From contig CM059972.1 in NCBI GenBank assembly GCA_030490835.1, forward strand, positions 87,157,137 through 87,221,136: a DNA stretch of 64,000 nt. The letters are read 5' to 3'. The position numbers were made by a program, and so were the translations under genes. Shown piece by piece: positions 22,832 to 35,618 of this stretch; within the stretch, counting starts at the first letter, position 1, and the number at the start of each line of letters is the position of its first letter. The DNA is from Annona cherimola (lineage: Eukaryota; Streptophyta; Magnoliopsida; Magnoliales; Annonaceae). The notes beneath the pieces are model-generated. The model was not told where the DNA came from, searched no databases, and worked only from the letters and a program-made list of their open reading frames with translations.

Positions 22832-23176
22832 AAGGAATGTTTCAATACATTTAGATGCATTGAAACTTGAATGCATTAAGATGCAAAAATCCAGTTTTAA
22901 TTTTTAAAATTTTTTTAAAAAATTGTTAATTTAGACGTATTTAACTTACGTATCAAAATTTACCATTTTTAGAGATATATATTTTGAATTTTTTGAAAGG
23001 GTATTTTAGTCATTTAAAAATGACTAAAAATCCCATTTTAAAAATAAAAAATACATATAGATATTTTTAAAAATGGTAAAAATTAATTTATAGATTAAGT
23101 ACAGTTGTTTAACAATTTTATAAAAAGATTTTCAAAAAATAAAAGTTTTGCACCTTGATGCATTAAAACATTCCTA
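22832..23176. mobile_element. Mutator-like foldback MITE, near 9-bp target duplication
   Basis: The ends AAGGAATGTTTCAATACAT and ATGCATTAAAACATTCCTA are inverted repeats. The core TTTTAGTCATTTAAAAATGA / CTAAAA is palindromic. TATTATTTT (22823-22831) and TATTATTCT (23177-23185) match at 8 of 9 positions. Confidence 0.65.
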
Positions 23177-23342
23177 TATTATTCTAGACAATTTATATAT
23201 GAATTAACAACTTTAAATTAGAATTTCAAATTGGATAATTTTGTTTCAATGATTCTGCACATTTATTGCACAATGGACATATTTGATTTGGATCAAACTT
23301 TATTCCTTAATTAAATAAATAATTATAGATTTCTACTTCTAT

Positions 23343-23770
23343 TAGCCACCTCGATGGTTGATGAAAAGTTCATCCAATCTATTATATTTAATATTATTTA
23401 TATTATCATAAAATATCTTCATTAGGTGTTGTATTATATGCGCGGCCATTTACAATGGTGTAAAATCAATGTCACAAAATGATTTGATGCTAAGTATTAA
23501 TTGTAAAGTTATATTTTTAATATCTAAATTATTTAAAATATGATTATTATTTGAACAAATGATTTTATAATGTATTATTACGTTAAATGTATAGATGGAC
23601 ATATCTAAACATCTTTTATAATTTACGTATAAAAATATACTTTTAACCAGATGCGGCCATACATATCTTTGGTTTGGATGAAACTTGGACATTTAGTTAA
23701 ACAAATGATGCTAAATATAATGGATGGAATTAATTTTTGCATTAATCATCAAGGTGAAAAAATGAATAAG
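23343..23770 (-). repeat. MITE family A, copy A2 (inverted, diverged)
   Basis: It begins with the reverse complement of the family A tail (CGATGGTTGATGAAAAGTTC) and ends with the reverse complement of the head region (TGGTTTGGATGAAACTTGG, then ATAATGGATGGAATT). Divergence is considerable. Confidence 0.5.
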
Positions 23771-24029
23771 TTTATATGAAACTAGGTTTTTGTAATTGGG
23801 TTACATAAAAGCAAAATTTATAATTTTAAATGCAATGGGTTGACTAGATTTTGATTTAATAATGAAAGTATGCCAAAATAGGGTGACAATATTAAAATAT
23901 TTCAATGTTAACAATACCATTGAAATACACACTTTCTCTAATTATTAGACTCAATTTTTTAAGTTAATAACCTAAGTTGAAGATCGTATAAAATAAGATT
24001 TGTATTCCTACTATATATAGCAAATAGTT
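23771..24029. other. Intergenic, nothing recognised
   Basis: AT-rich, no supported feature. Confidence 0.4.
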
Positions 24030-25080
24030 CAAGAAAGGGGGAAGTGAATTAAGCTATCAAAAATTTAATTTTGGCTAGAAGACTGTTACTTACATATCTA
24101 TAGAAAAATAAGATTACAAATTCAAAAACACAACACACAATGTCACAAAATATGTTAGTCTCAATATGTTGCAAGAGCTTAAGAGGATGGATGAATTGAA
24201 CTGTAAAAGTTTTTCCCAAAAATATAAAGGGGCATTAACATCCATGCCAATAAAAAATTAAATTATTTTTAGCCATGCAACAATTCTAAAAATCTTTTAT
24301 CTATCTCAACACTTTTTGAAACTAATTTCACTTATGCCAACACTAATGGTATTGGTGAGATTTCAAAGTTAAATTGGGTATGAGTAGACAAAAATGTCCC
24401 CAATTGCAAAGAATGTCCTTATGTCTTAGGGCATTTATGTCTATCTAAAACTAATTTATTAGTTTTTGCATGTATGAAAACAAAAAAAAAATGTTTGCAT
24501 GGATGAAGGACTTTTAAAATTGTTAGAATTGATGAAAATGATTTAATTATTCATTAGTATGAATGCAAGTGTCCTAAACACTATGTACCTATAAAAGATA
24601 AAATGTGAAAAAAGTAACAAACACAAATCAATCTAACATACAAGTATGATAGTTTATTCCAAATCTTATACATTTACTCCACTCTATGAGACCATAACCT
24701 TGGGTTCCATTGTACGAAATTAAGGTACAATCTTTAGGTAGTTTTATGAGTTCGCCAACAACTCATACATGCTAGTTTCTAATCTAACTAACAAGCACAT
24801 ATATAGCTGCTTTTGTAACCCTAAAAGAGTTGCAAACTCCTTTATTAAAGAAAGAAAATTATAATGAATTCTTCTAAGCAACCGGATTTATACAATAATG
24901 AAAAAAATGTACCAAATTTAGAGTTATCGATCTCATGATGAAATAACTCTAGTTGCTAAAAATTTTCATACAATTTTGATTGCTTGTTAACATTTAAGTA
25001 TAAGGAGTTAAATTCGAGAAGTAATTGTTGAGAACTTGATGAAGTTGTCTAAATGTTAGCTCTCATACCAAATCAATGTA
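24030..25080 (-). repeat. Probable LTR-retrotransposon debris (LTR-like, minus orientation)
   Basis: Read on the minus strand it ends with AATTCACTTCCCCC, resembling LTR 3' ends of some large plant copia elements. It also contains TGGAACCCAAGGTTATGG, which parallels TGGAACCCAAGGTATGAG near 28590 on the plus strand. A foldback-like segment (AGGGGCATTAACATCCATGC ... GAATGCAAGTGTCCT) lies at about 24228-24574. Boundaries are not resolved. Confidence 0.35.
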
Positions 25081-25930
25081 AAGGCAAATAGGATATAAAC
25101 AAAAAATCATATAATGCAAAAACATGCAGAAGTGGGCTTATCATATAAGTGTGTAACAACATAAAGTGCAAGCAAATGCATCCATATTTTGCTCAATTGA
25201 CAAGGAATCATCCGCAAAGGCATAGCTAGTGAAGTATAGACGATTGCATATACTATAAATGGAAAATCTTTCGGAATTAGCATCATAAAGCATAATACCA
25301 TCATAAATAAAATTTTCTATTCTCTCTACGATTTGCTTATAAATTGTTTCAGTATTGCAGATTAGATTAGATATATTAGTTGCCTCTTTATATTCCAAAA
25401 GTTACAAAAAGTGGAGTATGCAAAATTCTACTGGAGTGCCTTAATACATATGATGACTATGATGAATCCGAGAAAGAAGTTCCATATGCCTTGCTTTTGA
25501 ATGATAACGAATGTCTTAGGTTTCATCTTCACACACATGTTGATTCTTTTTTCTGTAGCATTTGTGATTCTCTACATCTCCAAATCTAGATCCTTAGGTT
25601 GGCAAATTTACGTCATCATTGTGCTTCTTATTTAACTAACACAACTAATAAGCTCATAAATATCCGCCACTATTTCATCATGTGCAGGTATTTCAACAAG
25701 CACATCATCATTAGATTTGACCCCTTTGATTCATCTAGCCATTAAGAGTATTTATAGTCCCATGTAGTTCTTGCACATTGTGATTACATTAGAATACTGA
25801 CGAATAAAACTCATGTAATAAGTTACAAATAATTACTACAATGGAGCATAATATGCATTGTGATTCAAACATTGAAGGAGACTTTTGTCAAAATCATCTG
25901 TTAGGCTGGTATGAAACTGATAAAAGAAAG
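25081..25930. other. Unassigned; short opposing open frames
   Basis: Short frames occur on both strands (for example 25141-25398 minus and 25380-25589 plus), but none has a recognisable motif. It could be decayed retroelement sequence. Confidence 0.3.
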
Positions 25931-26400
25931 GAATAATAGCATAAAGAGTGGTCCAAGAAAGAACATGATAAATTGCACACACCACAAAAATAATCCAAGA
26001 AGACACCACAAATTATAGTGGTTCGGTTAACACACCTACTCCACTCTCCAAGTTAACGCCTTGACTCGGGTTTCTACTAGTTAACTTAGAACTCAAGTTA
26101 TAGTGGTACGATCTCAATCGATTATGGATTACACAAATGGTTTCAGGTGGCACATGAAGCTTTCTACAAATCACAATGAAAGTTTTCCTCTTGAATTAGA
26201 CAACCTCTAATTCAAGATAAAAATAAAATAAAAATTACAACTAATTTAACAGCATAGAAGCACGAAGATGAATCTTTTAGTAGGATGGTCACGACGATCT
26301 TCAATATATTGCTTCCGACAGATAGACAGAGGATCATAGAGAACGCCTTGAGACAGGTCTCCACTTTTGAAAATATTCTCTCTGAATTTAATTTCTAGTT
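25931..26400 (-). repeat. LTR-like segment
   Basis: TTATAGTGGTTCGGTTAACA with CTACTCCACTCTCCAAG resembles a segment common in plant copia LTRs and leaders. No paired LTR was found, so this is a weak family-resemblance call. Confidence 0.3.
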
Positions 26401-26658
26401 GAAATTCATTATCTATTTATAGCTTTTAACATTCAAATCTGTAACCAATTGAATTTTTCTCGACAACCTGTAACAACTTAACAAATTGAAACCGCCATGA
26501 GAGATTTTCTCTACCAAATCCATAATCAATCGAATTTTTCTCAATAACCTGTAACAATTTAGCAGCCCAAGACAACTCCTCAAACTAGCCACGTCATTAT
26601 CCAATCATCTATCCATTGATCTTGCTAAACAAATTATCAAAGTTTCAACCCAAAAACT

Positions 26659-26756
26659 ATTGAAGTTTGAAACTAAATCAGTTGAAGTTTGAAACTAAAT
26701 CAGTTGAAGTTTGAAACTAAATCTGTTGAAGTTTGAAACTAAATCTGTTGAAGTTG
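26659..26756 (+). repeat. 22-bp tandem repeat, about four units
   Basis: Unit TTGAAGTTTGAAACTAAATC plus AG or TG, four adjacent near-identical copies. The first two spacers read CAG and the last two CTG. Confidence 0.85.
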
Positions 26757-27469
26757 CAAGTCAAAACTGCTGAAGTTTTACAACAAAACCTTGACAAATT
26801 CACAACAAAATTTAATGCTAACTTGTTACAACCATTCATAGCGCCTTCTTATAGAAGAGCTCCACCCGATGAGAAAAGAGAGGCAAAAATCAATTCCTAC
26901 TCTTTTGGGAGCAAAGATTACTCCATAGATCTATCAGAAAAACAACCTAGGGCTTTTTCAACGTTAAATAAAATTGGACCAAGAGTCAAACAAATTAGAG
27001 GTTCAGTTCATGCCCAAATAATTATAAATTAAATTATTCCAACGATACATCTCAGCTAAAATAAATAGATCTGTCACTGAATAATCATGTTACCTTATTA
27101 TACATATTTATTTGATTGATACTGCTAAAAATCTAAAAAGCAATTAACTTGACTAAACTAGGATCAATTAAACTAGTGAGTTGATCAGTTCATAATCAAA
27201 CTATTTCAACCTACTGGTTCGGTCCAGCTCTAATGACAATGGTTTTTTTATGAAGTCGTCAATAACACATATAGTATTCAGTTGTGTATTAGAGTGCAAA
27301 GTGGTCTCTATTATGAACTCAATTGAATCTTGTAAATCAAGGAACATCCATATTTTAATGATTAGAAACCAAAATTTGAGATTATTAATGTGTTTGGTTT
27401 AATGTTTGAAGTTAAAATCCCAAGTTTGAGATGAAATAGTGAAGTCCGTATCATCATGCAAATTTTAGC

Positions 27470-28130
27470 ATCGACTTAGGTCAAGTCGATAAGCTAAGTA
27501 AACTTCAAATGACATTTTGGAGATAAATCAAACATTGTAAATAAGCAGGCAAAGTCGCAACTGAAGTTAACTCCGCATGTGACTTAGGTGAAGTTGCAAA
27601 TCGAAGTCGAATCAAGACGAGACTTGGGTCTATTAGACTGTTGAAATTGAATTCGAAGAACTGAAATCAAACCTGAAGTCGACTTCACCCTGCAACTTAA
27701 GTTAAGTCGGATATAAAGTCAACCCAATTCTGAGACTTGACATTCTAGAACAAAAATGTGTAGATTTTTTCAAGTACCAGGAGTGAAGTCACAATCCTAA
27801 TCAATTTCACTTGCGACTTGGGTCAAGTTCAAGACTAAGTCTATTCAAGTTCAAGACTTAGGGCATGAAAGTCTAGAAAATGAAGTTTCAAGGTTGTAAT
27901 GTTTAGTGAATTTGCACATCCAAATAGACTTTATTTGCAAATTGGGTCAAGTCCAAGGACCAGGTTGACCTAAGAAGGAACTTCAAAAACACAAGACAAG
28001 ATGGAAAGCCAAGTACAAGGAAAAAAATCGACCGAAGTCGCATTCTAAGTCGACTCCAATCTGCGACTTAGGGTAAGTTACATCCGAAGTCGACTCTAGT
28101 TGCGACTTGAGTCATGACGAATGCAAAAAT
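27470..28130. repeat. Degenerate array of AAGTCGAC / GCGACTTRGGTCAAGT motifs
   Basis: GAAGTCGACT or close variants (27604, 27675, 28036, 28085) alternate with GCGACTTRGGTCAAG variants (27472, 27816, 28069, 28105) at irregular spacing. Similar degenerate arrays occur in some plant LTRs. This stretch precedes an LTR-like 3' end near 28800. Confidence 0.5.
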
Positions 28131-28159
28131 TTGAACATTGGTACATTTAATGCTCGTCA

Positions 28160-28830
28160 CCTACCTTTTGACGTTCAAAATAATTCCATATCTATTTAAA
28201 ATAGTCAAGAGGAGTTATCAGGGTTAGTAAAAACATTGATTGAGCTTTCATTTGCCCATTTTCAAGCTATCAAGTATGCATTAATTGTTTTACAAGAGAC
28301 AATTTTACTCGTACCACGAAGAGTTATAAGTTTCATCTTCTCAAGCTTCTCAAGAGTCCTCATCAGTGCTTTAACTGCTCAACACAATTGTAACATGTAG
28401 AATCCTTTGTATAAATCATTTTTGTTATATTGTGATACTAGACTTGTATTAGAGACCAAGATCAAGTTGTGACAAGTAGTGCATGATTGGAGTAGAACTC
28501 GACATCTACTTGTGCAATTATTGTAAAAGCCTTTTAGAGCTATAATTTAGAAGAGAACAAAGGCTCTAGTTGTAACCTCACTGAGATAGTGGAACCCAAG
28601 GTATGAGAGAGTGTGTGTTTGGAAGAGTGGAGTAGGGAAGGTTGCCCAAATCATTATATATCGTTGTATTCCCTGTGGTTGATTACTTTAATTTCTTTAT
28701 TGTTCTCTTTTGTCATTTACATTTCATTCAAGGGGACTTAACTTACAAGAGGTTAAAATTTTAAATTACTAAAGAAATTTTTGAGACCGAATTCACCTCT
28801 CCCCTTTTGAGTTCTACCATAAACTCGGGA
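28160..28830 (+). repeat. LTR-like 3' segment
   Basis: It contains GTAACCTCACTGAGATAGTG, TGGAACCCAAGGTATGAG and GACCGAATTCACCTCTCCCC, then TTTTGAG. This is the order expected near the 3' end of a large plant copia LTR. The expected TGGTATCAGAGC primer site does not follow, so this is a fragment or a decayed copy. Confidence 0.4.
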
Positions 28831-29321
28831 CCAATGGTCTCTTCAGATCATTAGTTGATGGTAAGACATCTCAAACAAATATCACGCTGCATCATCAAAA
28901 TTAGTCGCTCTTCCAATCTGAGGGGTGTATAGTCATTCCTTAAGCTGTCATTCTCAAACAAATTGTGTACTGTCCAAAGATAAATAACACTTCTCCTTGA
29001 GATTAAACCAACATCTCTTCTTTAGCATAAACAACATCTATAAAACTAGGATTAGTTATTTATAAGTAGATTAACTAAAAAAATACAGTACCCTCTCACT
29101 GTGTCACATGCAGAAAATGTTTCACAAATAACTGAACCTAAGAACACTCCAAGAAACTGGTAGCATCTAACCATTACCGTTTGGTTTATGATAATTCTAT
29201 CCTTGTTTTGTATCACAATTGGACTATTCTTCCATTTTTAATCCAAACATAGTGAGATATTAATCGAAATGACTTTTGGGCTTGAAATTGTGTCGTTTTT
29301 ATGTTTTGTGAGACTCATCAT
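28831..29321. other. Intergenic, nothing recognised
   Basis: No supported feature before the left copia LTR. Confidence 0.4.
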
Positions 29322-29326
29322 GATGG

Positions 29327-30069
29327 TGTTAGGGAAAAATATGAGAAAAGAAAAAATTAAGGAAAGCAGTAAAAGCGAAAAGAAAATCAAGTTTCGCTTT
29401 AAGCATGTTACAAATTCACTTTTATTAAAGCAAGTTTGCTACCCTATTTGCTGTTTAAGGTAATTTTATAGTTGCCTAATAAGATACAAAAAGTGAAACC
29501 TGAACTAGAATAAGAAGCAACATTTCTTCCGGGCACACAAATACTTAAAAATAGAATTTTTGGTTGAATAGAGAGTATTTTGAAACAATATGGTAATATT
29601 GCAAATCAACAACTAGGACACACAATGTATGAATTAAGACAAGAGCAATAGATGTCTTGAATAGGACACTAGGATGTCTGAGGAGAGGAGGGGATGAGTG
29701 GTTGATTGAAATCTTCCGGATGTCATCTCTATTTATAAATTTTAAGATATCCCATCATAGCATCTCTTCAATTCTATGTGTTGCATCTCTTTAATTCCTT
29801 GTGTCTAATTGAATTAACTTGTTGCATCCTGCATCTCTTGCCATTTCAGATATGTCGAAATGTTTGAACATTTCAAAAAAAAAAAAATTCATTGTGCCTC
29901 TTGATGAATTGTTGCTTTGCAATAAAAATTTCCAAAAAATAACCATTACCAAGAATTGATCCGAAGACTTATTAGAAAACCACCTAAGTCTCTATTAGCT
30001 TAGCTATTTTACTTTTGTTGTTAATTTATGAAACTATGTAATATTTATTATAATTTTGAAATCCCAACA
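29327..30069 (-). repeat. copia LTR (3' LTR in element orientation)
   Basis: 743 bp, from TGTTAGGGAAAAATATGAG to AAATCCCAACA, aligning along its length with 38132-38875. The adjacent sequence read on the minus strand (GGCGAGAGAA) could be the polypurine tract. Confidence 0.85.
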
Positions 30070-30610
30070 TTCTCTCGCCATTTTCAAAATTAAAATTAAC
30101 TTCGTTCAATCAAGAAAATCTCATATATAAATAAATGTGTCAGGTAAACTTGAACTTTTACTTAGTGAAAATACATCAAGACTTACTGAGATATATAGTA
30201 GCCATGACTTTGAATCGTCGATCTCATTTGATAAATTGGACATACCACACATAAAAGATTTTAAAAAATATCAGTTGTTCTAAAAAGGCGACACATTATG
30301 GTCATGTATCAGTATCTCAGTTTCATGAGCACCTCAGAGTGAATCTATGCACACTATAAATAGAAACTGCCTAACTTTCAACACTCATATAAGTGGATCT
30401 ATTTAGAGTACCCTGTAACTAAATACTTCAACACAATAGTTTTAGATCCATCAAGAGTGTAAAATATTTAACATCATAAATAAATTATAAGATTTAAGCA
30501 CTGCCCAAAGGATGCAAAAATATAGATATAACCATTGCTTACAAGTTGCGAAAATAAATTACTTTGTTCATTAAACTCTAAGATTTTGGCTATAAGAATA
30601 GAATTGAGTT

Positions 30611-31950
30611 TCAATTATTGCAACTTATAGATGTGGATTTCAGTCTTGTCCTTCTTGATGTTTTGAAAACAACTTCCTTGGTAAGGTCTTTTGTAAGTGG
30701 ATCTACCAAGTTTTCATTTGATCTTACAAAATCAAAATTAACCACTCCATCTTGGAGCAAATGTCTTACATAATTGTATCTTAATGCAATACGTCGTGAC
30801 TTACCATTATAAGTCTTATTATATGCTCTAGACAAAATTTTTTTGCGACCACTATGTAAATAAATGAGACATTGGTTTAGGCTAAATAGGAATCTTAAGT
30901 AATAAATTTCTAAGTCACTCTGCTTCTTTTCTTATTGCAGCTAAAGCAAGGAACTCATATTCCATAGTTGAACGTGTAATGCATTTTTGCTTTTTGGAAG
31001 CCCAAAAAATAGCAGCTCATCAAATGGTAAAAATCTAGCCACTAGTTGATGTAGACTCTTTAGTATTAAAAATTTGACTTGCATTACTATACCCTTCTAA
31101 TACACTTGATTCATCATTGAAATGCAATCCATAGTCAATGGCCTTCTCAAATATCTTAAAATTTTATTAATTGCATTCTAATGCATGTATCCCGAATTAC
31201 TAGTAAACCTACTTCATACCCTTACAACTAAAGCAATATCTGGTTCAATACAACATATAATATACATTAAACTTCCTATTACTGTAGTATACTTAAGCTG
31301 ATATATATATATATATATCTATCTATCATCATTTTTACGTAACTTGACATTGAGATCAAAAGGAGTTAAGGTCATACCAGTGTCAAAATGATTAAACCTC
31401 CTGAATATCTTTTCAATCTAGTACAATTGAGAAGAGAAAATAAATTACCGTCTCTTATAGTGTTGATGCCAAGAATGACATTGGTTCTGCCGATATCTTT
31501 CATATCAAGGTTAACTGATAAATTTTTTTTAGTTTCTACGATAATCTTAAGGTCAGTACTAAATATGACCATATCATTCGCACATAAACAAATAATAACA
31601 CTTCTATTAGCAACAAATTTACTATAAGTACATTTATTTGACTAATTTAATTTAAAACTATTTCCTAACACAACTTGGTCAAAATTTTCAAGTCATCACT
31701 TAGGTGCTTGTTTCAAACTATATAAAGATTTTATTAATTTACAAACTTTCTTTTTTTGTCTAACTAATACAAAACCTTTAGGTTGTTCGATATAAATCTC
31801 TTTATATAAATCTCCATTTAGAAAAACAGTTTTTACATCTATTTGATGAATTTCAAGATGACGAATTGATGCTAAAGTCATTAACAATCTAATAGTTGAA
31901 ATTCTAGTTGCTGGGGCATAAATACCAAATAAATCAATACCTTCCTTTTG
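30611..31950 (-). pseudogene. copia reverse transcriptase and RNase H remnant
   Basis: Minus-strand pieces in order. IHQIDVKTVFLNGDLYKEIY, IEQPKGF and LIKSLYSLKQAPK (31696-31887) form the classic copia RT start. DMKDIGRTNVILGINTIRDG (31372-31572) follows. CITRSTMEYEFLALAAI lies near 30930-30990 (RNase H). RRIALRYNYVRHLLQDGVVN, then VDPLTKDLTKE (30611-30835), ends the domain. Frameshifts and stops separate the pieces, so this is a pseudogene. Confidence 0.85.
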
Positions 31951-32265
31951 TTTACATCCTTAGGTACAAACCTAGGTTTAAATTTATCAAAAGAGTCATC
32001 AAATTTTAATTTCTTCTTAAATATCCATTTGTAGCCTATAGGTTTAGATTCGTGTGGTAAATCAACTAATTTCTATGCATTGTTTTCCATTACTGAAACA
32101 CAATTATATAGTCTTTATTTATTTTATCTTTGAATCATTCTACAAGGTATAACTAAATAAGACTCACAATAATTATAACCTTCTTTTCTAGCTTGTTTAT
32201 TTCTTCTCACATTATCATCTTTTATACATTTTTCTATAGACATAGAATTATCAACTATAGATTTA

Positions 32266-32540
32266 GGTGTGTTTTGGAAGTGATAAAACCTTTTGATGAA
32301 AAGTTTTTTATATAAAAAAAATTTAAATTGAAAGAAAACTATATGATATGATAGGAGTAATGATGAAGAGTAAAAAGAATAAAATTAAAATAGATAGGTT
32401 AATTTTATAAATAGTAATATAGAAGAGATTGAAAATAGAGTAGTTGTATAGGAAGATATACAGAAATGATTAAAAATAGAACAGTTATAAAGAGTGAAAA
32501 GTTATATCTTGACATTTTTTTGTTATTTTCCAACGCACCC
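32266..32540. mobile_element. Tourist-like MITE, copy 2, inside the copia element
   Basis: GGTGTGTTTTGGAAGTGATA at the left, CCAACGCACCC at the right, TTA duplications at 32263-32265 and 32541-32543. The interior GATATGATAGGAGTAATGAT matches the copy at 3914. Confidence 0.7.
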
Positions 32541-33415
32541 TTATTTAATGGTTGAGAAAAAGTTTCATCACTTTAATCGAGTTTAGGTATCAACTCATAA
32601 ATATTTTTATAAAAGTCAGCGTCTCGGGATTCAATAATGGTATTCTGTTGAATTGGACTATTAGGTTCTCTTATCACAAACATATAAGCTTTATTATTTA
32701 TTGCATAACCTATAAATATGCATTCTATTCTTATTTAATATAATTTTGGTCTTTTAGGATCAGATAATCTTATTAAGGCTCGAGAACCCCATACTATTAG
32801 GTATCTAAGATTAGGTATTTTGTTTTCCATAATTCATCAGAAGTAATTTTAGTTTTGTTGTAAAGGACTCTATTAAGAATATGACAAGTAGTTAATAAAT
32901 CTTCACCCCACCAACTTTTACTTAGATATGCATTAATTAGCATAGAATTTACCATTTTAACTAAAGTTCTATTTTTCTTTTCTGCAGTTCTATTCTGCTT
33001 GAGGTGTATATGAGGTTGTTACTTGGTGAATAGTTCTAACATTTTCGCAAAAAATCATTAAAATTATTTGATAGATATTCACCACCTCTATTTGATTTTA
33101 GTGATTTAATTGTCTTATCAAGTTGGTTTTCAATTTCAACTTTATAGAATTTAAATTTATCTAGAGTTTCGTTTTTAGTTTTTAATAAATAAATATGTAT
33201 TTGCTAAAATCATCTATGAAAGTTATAAAATATTTCTTTCCACCTCCTGTTAATGTGTTCTCCATATCACAAATATCAAAATGAATTAAACCTAATAATT
33301 CAAAATTATTTCAACTTTTGGAACAGTTTTTTAGTGATTTTAGTTTGAACATATATTTTACATTTATCTAAAAATTCATTAGGTAATTTAAGAATTATGG
33401 ATAACTTCATCATAG
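32541..33415 (-). pseudogene. copia integrase remnant
   Basis: Position in the copia order and scattered minus-strand matches to the integrase core and its downstream region are visible, but heavily frameshifted. It is interrupted at the left by the Tourist-like MITE and at the right by the solo LTR. Confidence 0.5.
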
Positions 33416-33420
33416 TGCTC

Positions 33421-35189
33421 TGTGATGACCAGATATTTTATTTTATTTTTATTATAACCCTTCTCTATTTATGAGGTAACTTATGAACATGCTAGTAGGA
33501 ATTTATGATGTTAATGGATACATAATATATATGGACACGACATCTAGGGGATGTATAGTGCATATGTGCATGTATTATGATCTTAGCACATTGAGTATAA
33601 ATTTAAAGGTGTATAATTAGCGTTCCATTGATGAGCACTATGACTATTGTTTTCCTTGCAGAGTAGGTACGAGGTTCGACCTGCCCGATCAGATCGCAAG
33701 GGTTAAGGGGGCAGCGCCCCCGGATAAATTTTTTAATTATTAAGTCGTAGGAGTGGGAGAGTAAATTACTAATTGCAATTAGACCCGACCCATTCTTCGA
33801 CCCGATGGGGGTTCAGTAATAAGGGAAGCCCGCGTGCTAGGGTTTATTTTCATCCCGCACCCGACTATCTTTCCCTCTTCTTCTCTTCCCATTCTTTGCT
33901 TCTTCTCTTCTTTCCCTACCATTCAGTTCGGTCTAACCATAGATTCCTTCAAGAAAGCTCTACTGACTGCTTTGAAGATCGTCGACTCCAATCGAGGAAG
34001 CTCTAAATCTCTGCGATCTAAGTTAGGATCACTGTTTTTAGGAGAAATTACGATCCAGGTAAGTAGATGTCGCCCCTTCTTAATTTAGTGATGAAATTTC
34101 ATGCTAAACGTGATGTGGGACTGGTGGGAGTGTGTAGTGTCGAATAATTTCGTGGTATGGTACGTAGGGCTCGTAATAGTTAGGGTAAACAGGGTTCATT
34201 AGGAATTTGCTATGAATGTGCGATTTCTATGAAGTAAAGGATTCGTTAACAGTTTCTATATTGTTAAATGTGACGTTAATCAATTCGGCTCAAACGAGAG
34301 TATGAATTAAGGGTTCCCTTATTTTGCGTCTATCATGTGTTTGGTAAAATATTTGTATGACAGTTTTGTGTGTTGAATTTAAAGTAAACCTTGCCGATGT
34401 TGTATGTGTGGTTTGTGGCATTTATCATTGTCTGTTATGTATAATGTGTTGTTTAAAATGATTGGTTGTAAAGGGTTGTTCATGGCCCTGATTGACATGA
34501 GGAGAGGGTTGTTCATGACCCTTGATAGATATGAGTAGAGGATTGTTCGTGTTCTTCTATTTATATGTGGTTTTATGCATACGATCTTGGGAGTGGGTGT
34601 TTGGACCCATATGTCTTATCATGAACACAACATGTGCATCTAGAATTTACTTATTTCCACTTTGTGCTAACCACTATCTACTTGCTGAGTCTATTTAGAC
34701 TCATATCGTTTGTTATTTTGACTTTAGATCACAGGCCAGGTGGAGAACTTCAAGATGAGACAAGTTGAAGATCACATTTGGGAGACCATAGCACAATATC
34801 TTTAATTTCAGTTCTTTTAAAATTTGTGCTCTTTTGATATTCGTATATATAGACGATTATTGAGACGGATTTACTTTGACAAACAATTGTATTTGGTATT
34901 TCGGATTGGATTATAATCTTTGTGGATGCACATATGCATAATCATTAGGTTTGCTTGATGTGTATGGGTAACATTCAATGATTTTCTTTCTATATGAATG
35001 TCCTTATTATATGAAGATGCAAGTATATAAATATAAGATTGAATGTTACAAATTGAAATGTTTATGAATATCAGGTCATGTATTCCATATTACCCCTTGT
35101 ATATTATGGGGAGATGCTGCCGAATTTTTCTTAAGTTGTGTAGTACCCATTGACTAGTTATTGAGTATTTCTAGGAATGGGGCGTTACA
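33421..35189 (-). mobile_element. Solo LTR, probably of a gypsy chromovirus, nested in the copia element
   Basis: 1769 bp starting TGTGATGACC and ending GGAATGGGGCGTTACA, so the minus strand starts TGTAACGCCCCATTCC, a frequent start of plant gypsy LTRs. The 5-bp target duplication TGCTC is perfect (33416-33420 and 35190-35194). The inside has a C/T-rich leader near 33871-33920 and ACTTGCTGAGTCTATTTAGA with CAGGCCAGGTGGAGA near 34680-34750. No internal domain remains, as expected after LTR-LTR recombination. Confidence 0.85.
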
Positions 35190-35194
35190 TGCTC

Positions 35195-35610
35195 ATACTG
35201 CGAAAATTAACACAACCTAGTCTACCATATCATGCTAAAAAAGAGTCCACAATATAAGCAAAAAATGATAATCAATCATTAATGTTTAGGCGAAACATGT
35301 CGTTTACAACATAGTCTTTGCTCACAAATACATCTTCCTTGGTTACAATGATTTCATCTTACTCAAATATTAGTTTAAAACCATACTTATTAAGAAGACT
35401 ATCTGAGACAAGATTCTTGCGTATTTTCGGTACATGAAGTACATTTGTGAAAGTAAGTAATTTTTTTGAAGTTAGTTTTAAGATCACAGATCTTGACCAT
35501 TCAACCTTTCCACCTTGGCAGTAGAAGAATTACCTATGAAAAATTAATTTTTATTTTGATTAGTTACATAGGTTTTAAGCAGACTTCATCTTTGCGAACA
35601 TGTCTAGTAG
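35195..35610 (-). pseudogene. copia protease / GAG-pre-integrase remnant
   Basis: The minus strand reads [20 protein letters not shown] and [12 protein letters not shown], the conserved copia segment after protease (VLHVPDIRKNLVSGSLLNK). It lies immediately beyond the solo LTR, in the same decayed element. Confidence 0.75.
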
Positions 35611-35618
35611 CTCTAGAG

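Noticed and set aside
25141..25398. 85-codon minus-strand frame with an acidic, aromatic composition
   Set aside because: No recognised motif, no splice partners and an overlapping frame on the other strand; left unassigned.
33773..34088. Overlapping plus-strand frames starting MQLDPTHSS and MLGFIFIPH
   Set aside because: They fall within the C/T-rich leader of a solo LTR; no protein family resemblance.
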